This document shows, in pieces, positions 17,854-26,200 of a DNA stretch of 64,000 nt. Source of the DNA: Sodaliphilus sp963612465 (GTDB lineage Bacteria; Bacteroidota; Bacteroidia; Bacteroidales; Muribaculaceae); assembly GCA_963612465.1 (NCBI GenBank), contig CAVDUV010000012.1:15301-79300 (forward strand). Direction: 5' to 3'. Below the pieces are notes generated by a model, which did no database searches, was not told the DNA's origin, and saw nothing but the letters and a program-made list of their open reading frames with translations. Position numbers and translations under genes: made by a program. Numbering within the stretch: the stretch's first letter is position 1; the number at the start of each line of letters is the position of its first letter.

Positions 17854-19398
17854 ATGGCACAGAAAGAAGACGTATTCAAGAAAATTGTATCACATGCCAA
17901 GGAATATGGTTTTGTGTTTCCGTCGAGTGAAATTTATGATGGTTTGGGAGCCGTGTACGACTATGCCCAGAACGGCGTTGAGCTGAAAAACAACATCAAG
18001 CGCTACTGGTGGGAGGCCATGACCCTGCTCCACGACAACATTGTGGGCATCGACTCGGCAATCTTCATGCACCCTACCATCTGGAAGGCATCAGGACACG
18101 TCGACGCTTTCAACGACCCGCTCATTGACAACCGCGACAGCAAGAAGCGCTACCGTGCCGATGTGCTCATCGAAGACGAGATTGCAAAATTTGACGATAA
18201 AATAAACAAGGAAGTGGCCAAGGCAGCCAAGCGATTCGGCGACAGCTTCGACGAGGCCATGTTCCGCAAGACCAACCCTCGCGTGCTTGAGCACCAGCAG
18301 AAGCGCGACGAGCTGCACGAGCGCTACAGCAAGGCCATGAACGACAGCGACCTCAACGAGCTCAAGCAGATTATTCTTGACTACGAGATAGTAGACCCAA
18401 TATCGGGCACCAAAAACTGGACCGACGTGCGCCAGTTCAACTTGATGTTCAAGACCCAGATGGGCTCAAGCGCCGACAACACAATGGACGTGTATCTGCG
18501 TCCCGAGACAGCACAGGGCATCTTTGTGAACTTCCTCAACGTGCAGAAGACCGGCCGCATGCGCATCCCGTTTGGTATTGCCCAGATAGGCAAGGCCTTC
18601 CGCAACGAGATTGTGGCACGCCAGTTCATCTTCCGCATGCGCGAGTTTGAGCAGATGGAGATGCAATTCTTCGTGCGCCCCGGCGAGGAGATGAAATGGT
18701 TTGAGTTCTGGAAGCAGACCCGCCTGAAATGGCACAAAGCCCTTGGCCTGGGCGACGAGAAATACCGCTTCCACGACCACGAGAAGCTGGCCCACTATGC
18801 CAATGCAGCCACCGACATCGAGTTTGAGATGCCGTTTGGATTCAAGGAGGTGGAAGGCATACACAGCCGCACCGACTTCGACTTGAGCCAACACGAGAAA
18901 TACTCAGGCAAAAAGATACAATACTTCGACCCCGAGCTCGGCAAGAGCTACACCCCCTACGACATCGAGACGTCAATTGGCGTTGACCGCATGTTCCTGT
19001 CGGTGCTCTGCTCATCATACGAAGAGCAGCAGCTCGAAGGCGGCGACAAGCGCGTGGTGCTGCACCTGCCCAAAGCCATCGCTCCGGTCAAGTGCGCAAT
19101 TCTGCCTCTCGTGAAGAAAGACGGACTGCCCGAGAAGGCCCAAGAGATAATGAACGTGCTCCGCTTCGACTTTGCATGCCGCTACGACGAGAAAGACTCG
19201 ATTGGCAAGCGCTACCGCCGCCAGGATGCCATAGGCACCCCCTACTGCATCACAGTCGACGGCCAGACACTTGAGGACAACACCGTGACCCTGCGCGACC
19301 GCGACACCATGGAGCAGAAGCGCGTGGCCATCGACCGCCTGCCCGAAATCGTGGGTGAGCAGTGCAGCCTCAACAATCTGCTCAAGAAGCTCGTGTAA
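17854..19398 (+). CDS. glyS: Glycyl-tRNA synthetase, homodimeric type
   Basis: 514 residues from MAQKEDVFKKIVSHAKEYG, the usual N-terminus; the open frame begins 14 codons earlier without support. It is a class II synthetase that charges tRNA-Gly in the cytoplasm. Motif 2 is FRNEIVARQFIFRMREFEQMEMQ in pattern, with the characteristic class II Arg. Motif 3 lies in ETSIGVDRMFLSVL, and the C-terminal anticodon-binding domain begins near HLPKAIAPVKCAILPL. The Bacteroidota type is the alpha2 enzyme rather than alpha2beta2. An FKBP lipoprotein gene follows after 72 bases without a promoter or terminator between. Confidence 0.97.
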   Translation: MAQKEDVFKKIVSHAKEYGFVFPSSEIYDGLGAVYDYAQNGVELKNNIKRYWWEAMTLLHDNIVGIDSAIFMHPTIWKASGHVDAFNDPLIDNRDSKKRYRADVLIEDEIAKFDDKINKEVAKAAKRFGDSFDEAMFRKTNPRVLEHQQKRDELHERYSKAMNDSDLNELKQIILDYEIVDPISGTKNWTDVRQFNLMFKTQMGSSADNTMDVYLRPETAQGIFVNFLNVQKTGRMRIPFGIAQIGKAFRNEIVARQFIFRMREFEQMEMQFFVRPGEEMKWFEFWKQTRLKWHKALGLGDEKYRFHDHEKLAHYANAATDIEFEMPFGFKEVEGIHSRTDFDLSQHEKYSGKKIQYFDPELGKSYTPYDIETSIGVDRMFLSVLCSSYEEQQLEGGDKRVVLHLPKAIAPVKCAILPLVKKDGLPEKAQEIMNVLRFDFACRYDEKDSIGKRYRRQDAIGTPYCITVDGQTLEDNTVTLRDRDTMEQKRVAIDRLPEIVGEQCSLNNLLKKLV

Positions 19399-19470
19399 CC
19401 CCCGAAGGTGGCCGCAACGACCACGGCTCTATAGAAACTACAATCATTTCACACACATTAAAAGCAACAG

Positions 19471-20037
19471 ATGAAACGACTCCCGCTAATAATAGCCCTC
19501 ATGGTAGCTTGCGCGGCATCACTTGCCTCATGCATCAACGGCGATGAAGACAAAGACACGTATGCCGACTGGCGCAAGGCCAACCTTGAGTGGTTTGAGC
19601 AGCAAAAGAGTGTGACCGACGCATCAGGCAACAAATTCTACAAAGTGGTGACTGCCGACTGGGACCCCTCGGCCTCGGTGCTGATGCACTGGTTCAACGA
19701 CACCAATGCCACAAAGGGCAACATAAAGCCGCTATACACATCGCAAGTAGACGTGAAATACCGCGGCGAACTGTATGACGGCACCCCGTTTGACTCATCG
19801 TACCTCAACACATCGCCTGCCGACAGCCTATTCCGCTGCCGACTGAACTCCGACATCATTGAGGGTTGGGCTCTTGCTGTGACCAATATGCGAATTGGCG
19901 ACAGCGTGCGAGTGGTGATGCCTTACAGCCTTGCCTACAAAGCATCGTCGAGCGGATCGGTCAAGCCATACTCAATGCTCGTCTTCGACATCAAGCTCGT
20001 GGCAGTGCCCAAGTTTGAGCTTACTCCGAGAAGATAA
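19471..20037 (+). CDS. FKBP-type peptidyl-prolyl isomerase lipoprotein
   Basis: 188 residues. Lipobox SLASC puts lipid on Cys21. The C-terminal two thirds (about 85-185) are an FKBP fold: DVKYRGELYDGTPFDSS, then IEGWALAVTNMRIGDSVRVVMPYSLAY, and a final VFDIKLVAV strand. FKBPs catalyse cis-trans isomerisation at proline and assist folding, here of envelope proteins. The helical N-terminal part (NLEWFEQQK) is typical of Bacteroidota FKBP lipoproteins. It is likely cotranscribed with glyS and ends at a 14-bp hairpin (20093-20129). Confidence 0.92.
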   Translation: MKRLPLIIALMVACAASLASCINGDEDKDTYADWRKANLEWFEQQKSVTDASGNKFYKVVTADWDPSASVLMHWFNDTNATKGNIKPLYTSQVDVKYRGELYDGTPFDSSYLNTSPADSLFRCRLNSDIIEGWALAVTNMRIGDSVRVVMPYSLAYKASSSGSVKPYSMLVFDIKLVAVPKFELTPRR

Positions 20038-20092
20038 GCAACCTGTGCCGCACCGGCTGTGGCACCCACACACGATTATAACAACCTCACCA

Positions 20093-20129
20093 AACTGCGC
20101 CAGAGTACTCTCATGACTCTGGCGCAGTT
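20093..20129 (+). terminator. Perfect 14-bp hairpin after the FKBP gene
   Basis: AACTGCGCCAGAGT (20093-20106) pairs without mismatch with ACTCTGGCGCAGTT (20116-20129) over a 9-base loop. It is placed as a terminator for glyS-FKBP, but there is no long U-tract on either side. Confidence 0.55.
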
Positions 20130-20166
20130 AATGTGAGCCAACAAACACAACATCTATAATAAAACA

Positions 20167-21036
20167 ATGGGACCAAAGGTAAAAGGCAGCATCTGCGGCA
20201 TCCTTGCCGCAGTGTGCTACGGAACCAACCCCCTGGGCGCGTTGCCACTCATGTCGCAAGGCATACAGCCCTACTCGGTGATATTCTACCGCTTTTCGAT
20301 AGCGGTGGTGCTGCTTGGCAGCATCATGGCCATTCAGCGGCACTCGTTTGCCGTGACACGCCGCGAGCTTGCCATCATGGCAGCACTTGGAGTGCTCTTC
20401 GCCTCGTCGTCGCTCACGCTCTATGCCAGTTTCCTCTACATGGATGCCGGTGTGGCATCCACCATACTGTTTGTGTATCCGGTGATGGTGGCAGTAATCA
20501 TGACAGTGTTTTTCCACGAGCGGCTCACTATTGTCACAGTGCTGTCGATTGCGCTGGCACTCAGCGGAATCATGCTGCTCTCGAAAGGAGGCAACGGCTC
20601 GGCACTTAGTGCGCTTGGCATTGCACTGGTAATGGTATCATCGCTCACCTATGCCGTGTATATTGTGGCAGTCAACCGCTCGATGCAGCACATGCCATCG
20701 TTCAGACTGTCGTTCTACGTGATGGTGTTTGCCTCGCTCACGGTACTTGCCTTCTCGTTTTGCGGCGGCAACCAGCTGCAGACACTTTCGGGTTACGACC
20801 AGTGGGGATTGGCATTGATGCTTGCCGTTATACCCACCGTGATGTCGCTAGTGCTCATGGCCGTGGCCGTGCACAACATAGGGTCGACACCTACCGCCAT
20901 CATGGGAGCCCTTGAGCCCCTCACTGCGGTGGTGATAGGCATAACGGTGTTTGGCGAGGCATTCACAGCCCGCCTTGCCGTGGGCATACTGATGATTCTG
21001 GGTGCCGTAATGCTCATTGTGGCCGTTAAACGCTGA
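20167..21036 (+). CDS. EamA/DMT family membrane transporter
   Basis: 289 residues with ten hydrophobic helices in two EamA repeats (about 5-140 and 148-287). Family features are visible at the ends of the repeats: an acidic residue near FFHERLTIVTVLSIALALSG and the second-repeat pattern LEPLTAVVIGITVFGEAF. DMT-superfamily proteins export or exchange small metabolites (amino acids, nucleotide precursors) across the inner membrane. The substrate cannot be told from sequence. It is flanked by the FKBP terminator and the small-heat-shock control region, so it is probably transcribed alone. Confidence 0.92.
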   Translation: MGPKVKGSICGILAAVCYGTNPLGALPLMSQGIQPYSVIFYRFSIAVVLLGSIMAIQRHSFAVTRRELAIMAALGVLFASSSLTLYASFLYMDAGVASTILFVYPVMVAVIMTVFFHERLTIVTVLSIALALSGIMLLSKGGNGSALSALGIALVMVSSLTYAVYIVAVNRSMQHMPSFRLSFYVMVFASLTVLAFSFCGGNQLQTLSGYDQWGLALMLAVIPTVMSLVLMAVAVHNIGSTPTAIMGALEPLTAVVIGITVFGEAFTARLAVGILMILGAVMLIVAVKR

Positions 21037-21088
21037 CCACAATCACGCGTTGCGTGGCCAAATCTCCTTTAGCAAACAATAAAAACAA

Positions 21089-21174
21089 TGGCAAATTGTC
21101 AGAAACACCAAGCGTGCCCTTTGGGTGCGCTTACATTTTGTCAGAAAATTTGACAATATAGCAGAAATTTGCCA
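21089..21174 (+). promoter_or_regulatory. Candidate enhancer (activator) sites upstream of hsp20
   Basis: Two nested symmetric elements precede the sigma-54-type promoter. TTGTCA (21138-21143) and TGACAA (21151-21156) form an inverted repeat with a 7-base spacer. The left half recurs as TTGTCAGAAA at 21096-21105. TGGCAAATT (21089-21097) is mirrored by AATTTGCCA (21166-21174). Their centres lie about 40-100 bases upstream of the -24 box, the usual place for an NtrC-family activator. The binding role is inferred. Confidence 0.5.
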
Positions 21175-21184
21175 CAAAACCACA

Positions 21185-21200
21185 TTGGCACATCTATTGC
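21185..21200 (+). promoter_or_regulatory. Sigma-54 (-24/-12) promoter of the small heat-shock gene
   Basis: TTGGCAC (21185-21191), five bases, then TTGC (21197-21200). The invariant GG (21187-21188) and GC (21199-21200) are exactly ten bases apart, as sigma-54 requires. The start site would be near 21212, leaving a leader of about 80 bases. No TAnnTTTG box is seen between 21037 and 21291. Confidence 0.65.
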
Positions 21201-21291
21201 CATTACGATGGGTGAACGCCAAACCCACAACGGGGGCGGGGTTCAAAAAAATAACAGATTAAAGAACATTTAAATATAGGAGATTAAAACT

Positions 21292-21720
21292 ATGATTACT
21301 CGCAGAAACAATCAGAATTGGTTACCCGACGTGTTCAACGATTTCTTTTACAACGACTATCTGCCTAAGGCCAGCACCACTGCACCGGCCATCAACGTGA
21401 TTGAGAAAGACAAGGAATATGATGTGGAGGTTGCCGCTCCAGGCATGACCAAGAGCGACTTCAAGGTGAGCCTTGACGAGGACGAGAATCTGGTGATTGC
21501 CCTTGAAAAGGAACAAAAGACCGAGAAAAAAGAAGACGAAGGCCACTATCTGCGCCGCGAATTCTCCTACACACAGTTCCATCAGGCACTGATACTGCCC
21601 GATGACGTGGACAAGGAAAAGATTAGCGCCAGCGTAGACAACGGCGTGCTCACCGTGGTTCTGCCCAAGGTGTCGCAAGAAGAGATGCAGAAACAAGCTA
21701 AAGTGATTGACATCAAGTAA
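21292..21720 (+). CDS. Small heat-shock protein, Hsp20/alpha-crystallin family
   Basis: 142 residues. A short N-terminal arm (WLPDVFNDFFYNDYL) leads into an alpha-crystallin domain (about 35-135) with the expected strands: AINVIEKDKEYDVEVAAPG, the YLRREFSYTQFHQALILP region, and the A-x-x-x-n-G-V-L element DNGVLTVVLPK near the end. These ATP-independent chaperones hold unfolding proteins in oligomers in the cytoplasm. The control region looks like sigma-54 (21185-21200) with activator sites, and a strong terminator follows (21886-21926), so the gene stands alone. Confidence 0.95.
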   Translation: MITRRNNQNWLPDVFNDFFYNDYLPKASTTAPAINVIEKDKEYDVEVAAPGMTKSDFKVSLDEDENLVIALEKEQKTEKKEDEGHYLRREFSYTQFHQALILPDDVDKEKISASVDNGVLTVVLPKVSQEEMQKQAKVIDIK

Positions 21721-21885
21721 ATCAGTCACCCCCAAGCCACTGCGACAGCGGCACACACTGAGAAAAAGAGATAAGATTTCTTTTCATAAGCACATAGTTA
21801 GTAACGATAAAACGGAACCCAGCGTCGAAATACCACACAAAGACACATCAAACAATTGAATAGCGACATTTACAAATAGCTGAAC

Positions 21886-21926
21886 GAAACCGGCCCTCCT
21901 CTTTGGGAGCGACCGGTTTCTTTTTT
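21886..21926 (+). terminator. Rho-independent terminator after hsp20
   Basis: GAAACCGG (21886-21893) pairs with CCGGTTTC (21913-21920), with an inner CTCC/GGAG, followed by six Ts (21921-21926). It lies 166 bases after the hsp20 stop; the stretch between shows nothing else I can support. Confidence 0.8.
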
Positions 21927-21970
21927 GGCTTATATCATCAAGGTGACTGCTCTGGCGCAAGTCACCGCCA

Positions 21971-22963
21971 CTATGCCTGATTGCTGATTTGCGTGGTTGA
22001 GGCGTGAGGCGCAAGGGTGTGCTCAAAATACTTTCTAACCACAAGGTAAGCGATTATCCGCTCACGTTCCTTATCGCGAAACTGCCTCACATAGTCGTGA
22101 GCGTGCTCAATTATCTGTTGAGCCTCATCGGGGTGTTGCTCATAGTAGGCAATGCGTTGCTCAACGTCGGAGAAGTCGGGCTTGATTTCAATGTAGTGAT
22201 AGTTGGGGATAAGAGTGCCCTCCATAAACCAACCCTCACATGTGGGTCGCGGCATAACCGCTATGCAGTTTGACGACATGATCCACTTGAGGTTGGTGGC
22301 CACGTCATTTCCCTCGAGCGACATCACATAGCGGTATTTCAAGTGGTCGGCTATTGAAAGCTTGGAGCCAATCATCGCTGGCTCGGGATTGCCGCCAAAG
22401 GCAGCCACATCGAAGCCTGGCCGGCCCTTAAACATCCTCACAAAGCGTATGCGGTCGGGTTTTCCGTCGATGTTGCCACGGAACAGCACCACAGGACGCT
22501 TGCGGGCAAAGGGAATCTTGTCGTTGACAAAAAAGAAATGGCGCACCTTGTCGAGGTTGAGCACCACAGAGTTTATGAAACGACGGTCGGCACACGCCAG
22601 CGGACGCGTTTTCACAATGGTGGGCGTGTCGAACAGGTCTCTCACGTCGCCAGGCTTATGCTCCCAACAAAAGTGCTTGTGGAAATAGCGCAGGAATTCA
22701 AACGTGTCGAAAAAGTAGACCGACGGCCCCTCATGCTGCCGCCACGTGTGCCCCGAAAGCTGTCGGCAACGGGTGGCCGACAGCGGCACAGGCTGCACAA
22801 GGCGGTTGTAATAGTCCACGCGTCGCATAATCTCTTCCTTGTCGCCACGCCGCTCAAATGCCGCCATTATTCTGCGTTCCTTTATCCTCAATGCCCGGCG
22901 GGGAACCGCCAGCATCGAGAATCCCCTTATGTAGTAAAGTATGTGGGAATTTTTTCCTGCCAT
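21971..22963 (-). CDS. Glycosyltransferase family 90 (CAP10/LpsA-like)
   Basis: 330 residues from MAGKNSHILYYIRGF; the open frame continues 16 codons upstream to 23011 but the ATG at 22961-22963 fits the promoter at 23058-23089 better. GT90/CAP10 features are visible: RPVVLFRGNIDGKPDRIRF in pattern, KYRYVMSLEGNDVATNLKW, then MSSNCIAVMPRP. Such enzymes transfer sugars (glucose or xylose in characterised members) to LPS or capsule. The N-terminal IYYIRGF helix may associate with the membrane. It is single and faces the hsp20 terminator. The acceptor is unknown, most likely LPS or exopolysaccharide. Confidence 0.88.
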   Translation of the reverse strand: MAGKNSHILYYIRGFSMLAVPRRALRIKERRIMAAFERRGDKEEIMRRVDYYNRLVQPVPLSATRCRQLSGHTWRQHEGPSVYFFDTFEFLRYFHKHFCWEHKPGDVRDLFDTPTIVKTRPLACADRRFINSVVLNLDKVRHFFFVNDKIPFARKRPVVLFRGNIDGKPDRIRFVRMFKGRPGFDVAAFGGNPEPAMIGSKLSIADHLKYRYVMSLEGNDVATNLKWIMSSNCIAVMPRPTCEGWFMEGTLIPNYHYIEIKPDFSDVEQRIAYYEQHPDEAQQIIEHAHDYVRQFRDKERERIIAYLVVRKYFEHTLAPHASTTQISNQA

Positions 22964-23057
22964 AACAAATCGGTGAATGCTTCGCCCCGGGCCACGATGA
23001 AGGCTGGGCACAAAACAAATGCCAGCATAACTGCGGGCATCATGAATTTTCGAAATG

Positions 23058-23089
23058 CAAAATTATACAATCGCCGTTCTTCAGCCAAA
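23058..23089 (-). promoter_or_regulatory. Promoter of the GT90 gene
   Basis: On the minus strand TTTG (23089-23086), 20 bases, then TAATTTTG (23065-23058): a perfect Bacteroidota promoter. The start would be near 23051, about 88 bases ahead of the ATG at 22963. Confidence 0.8.
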
Positions 23090-23097
23090 TTTTAGCA

Positions 23098-23137
23098 CAA
23101 AATAAAGGCGGGGAGCAACCATAAGTCACTCCCCGCC
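23098..23137 (-). terminator. Rho-independent terminator of the giant GLUG gene
   Basis: On the minus strand GGCGGGGAG (23137-23129) pairs with CTCCCCGCC (23115-23107) over a 13-base loop, followed by TTTATTTTG (23106-23098). It lies 68 bases below the stop at 23205 and overlaps the upstream edge of the GT90 promoter region. Confidence 0.8.
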
Positions 23138-23204
23138 AAAAACATTTTCCCGCATGTGGCGCCGGCCCAATACTAAGCCAGCCCCACACTGCCGAGATTA
23201 ATGG

Positions 23205-26200
23205 TTAGCGCACAATCATCTTGCGCGATGCGCTCTTACCATTGTTGTAGAAATCCTTAACCACATAGACGCCTGTCTCGGTCGGGCATTGCCCACCCAG
23301 AGCCACACCGCCCACGGTGTAGTATTCAGTCTTCACAATGGCTGCATCGCTATTGATGCCATCAACGCCAGTTGCCTTCTCTACATAAAGCACATACTTG
23401 CGGCTGTAGTTACCGAAGGTCTTGGTTATCCATGCCCATCCCTCGGCGTTACTGTCTACCTTGCCGTCGCTCATAAAGAGGTTGTCGCTCATAGTCCAGT
23501 CAGTGCCATCGGGAGTACCAACGACGAATGCCGAACGTACGGACTGCGACGTCTCACCCTCTTTGAACACAGGCACGGCTGCAAAATAGTTGGCCAAAGC
23601 AGAAGTGTCCATAAGAGCAAGAGTGGGATACATGCCGCTCTTCTTGTTCCACACAGCACCCATGTCAAGCAGTGTGAGCTCACGTGTGCTCAAGCCCTTG
23701 GCCGAAGCGTCGCTCGACGAGGGTGTGAAACCGGAGTTCACGTCGGTGTCGTAGGACACATTAGTGAAGGTGATTTCGTCGATTGCAGTGGTAACAGGAA
23801 TAATCAAGCCCGAAGTGGTGGTGTCGCTTGTGGCAACATGGCCAGCGTTGTACACGTTTTCAAGCACCATTCCGGTGAATGCGCCACCGGCTATACCACC
23901 CACATATTTCTGTCCCGACACGTCACCCATATTGTAGGAGTCACGCAAAGTGGGACGGCCGTAGCCCCACAGGCCACCAGCCACGCCATACTTGTTGGTT
24001 CCGTTGGTAGAAGTCACAGAGCCCACGTTGAAGCACTGCTCAATTGTGCCAGAGCCAAGGCCAGAGAAACCGCCGATGCCGTAACCGTTGGCCTCGACCG
24101 AACCAGCATTGTAGCAACCGAATGCGTATCCGCTGTGGCCGCCGGAGAAACCGCCTGCAAAGTCGGCACCGCTGAGCACGCTACCGGTGTTGTAGCAGTA
24201 ATAGTACTGGCAACCGCTGTAGTTATTGCCTACCACGCCACCAATGTACTTGCCTACACCAACCACGTCGCCTGTGTTGTAGCAATTAGTCATCTTTGAC
24301 TCATAACCAGCGGCATAGTCGTGCTGACCAGCCACACCGCCGATGTTGGTCGACGAGACACTGGTCACATTGCCAATGTTGCTGCACGATTCGAGCACAG
24401 AACCCGGATATAGGCGTCCGGCCACGCCACCGAGGTAGCCCTTGCCGGTTACCGATGCCTCATTGTGGCAATCGATGATGGTCAACGGCTCGAGCGACTT
24501 AGTGCCGCTACCCATGATGCCACCCACATTGTTGCCTGTGACATTAATAGTGCCGTAGTTGTTGCAATAGGCTATGGTGTCGCCGCCCTGCGACTGTGCA
24601 AGGATGCCGCCCACGGTGCCTGTAGCTGTTATCTTGCCGTCGTTGTTGCAACGGATAATCGTGCCTTGGCTATAGACAGCAATACCGCCTACACCGCCCT
24701 TGGCCGATGTGATGTTGGCAATATTCCGGCAACTGTCGACAGTTGCCCCCGGCTCAACCTTGTAGGCAATACCGCCCAAGTAACTGCCCTTGCTTTCAAC
24801 AGTGCCTTCGTTCGAGCAATTGTAAACCAATCCGCCTGTCTTCACCGTACCAGCAATGCCGGCAGCACCGCTGTTATCGGTATAGACGTTGGCCTTGTTG
24901 ACGCAGTCGCTCACACGACCATACACATTGCCGGCTATTGCACCCACATAACGGTAGCCCGAGATTTTACCCGAAGCCAGCGTGAGAGAGTGCACATGGG
25001 CCTGCGGTCCCACGTTGCCGAAGAGACCCTGGCTGCTTGCCGTGCTTGCATACACGTTGTTGATATTGCTGAACTGATGTTGTGCTCCGTCGAAGAAGCC
25101 GTTGAAGCTGCCTGAGCCTATGCCCACGCAGACGTAGGTAGTGGTGTCGAAGTCGATGTCGTTTTCTACTCTGAAGTAGCGACCGCTGAACGGATAAAGC
25201 TCCTCGTTGGTAAACTTGGCGAGCTTGAGCATATCGTCCTTAGTCTTGATAAGGAACGGAGACTCGGCTGTGCCCTGACCCTCAAACACACTTGGCATGG
25301 CGCGCAAGGCTATTTCCTTCTCAAAGTTGCCCACCTTGGCCACAAGCACATCGCGGAGTGAAGTGGTGTCGGGGGTGAGGTTGATGCTGAGTTTGCCGTT
25401 GCCCACGCTGAAATTCTTAGCACCCTTCACGCTCCACTGCAGGTCGTCGGCCTGATAAAGCGGTGCGTCGGTCACTACGTCGTCGGCAGTCTGGCCTTCG
25501 GCAAAGGTAACCACCATCTTGCGGTTGGCCTTGGCGCCGGCCTCGTCCTTGAACGACTTGATTACCGGATACAAGCCTGCAGTCCAGTCATACTTGTCGG
25601 CTACCACATCATCCAGAGCCGAACCACTGGTGAGCACACTTGTGTTGACACCCTTGGCACCTGCTATGACAGAGCTTGCGGCTGCGCCATAGTGGCAAAT
25701 TTGGGCATCATAGTAGTTGTTGGCCACGTCGTAAGACGAGCTTGGCGCTGCAGAGAACACTGCACCGCGTGCCACATCGGTAGTGGTGGCGCGCTCCACG
25801 GTGCCATAGTTGATGTTGGCTACCACCGAGCCATTCATAGGAGCAGTGGTGGTGATGCCGCCCACAGTGCGTGTGGCATACACAGCACCTGCATTGATGT
25901 TACCCTTGATCACACTCGGGGCTCCATTGGTGGCCACGATACCGGCCACATTGGTCTGTGTGCCTGCCTTGTGCAGCGGATTGATGCTGTCGCCAAGAAT
26001 ATATCCGTCGTTCTGGCAATAAGTAACCGTACCGAGAGAGTAGGCCGAGATGCCGGCGGCATAAGATCCGCCAGTCACAATATGACCCGAGTTGTAGCAG
26101 TTGTCGATCACTGCACCTGCTTGGTTGAGAGCAACCACACCAGCGGCATACTTGTCGACAGCCGTAATATTTGCGAGGTTCTTGCAGTTGGTCACAGTGC

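Noticed and set aside
23289..24299. 336-codon open frame on the plus strand within the GLUG gene
   Set aside because: It is antisense to a repetitive, GC-rich coding region and shows only shadow repeats of that gene; no signal, domain or promoter.
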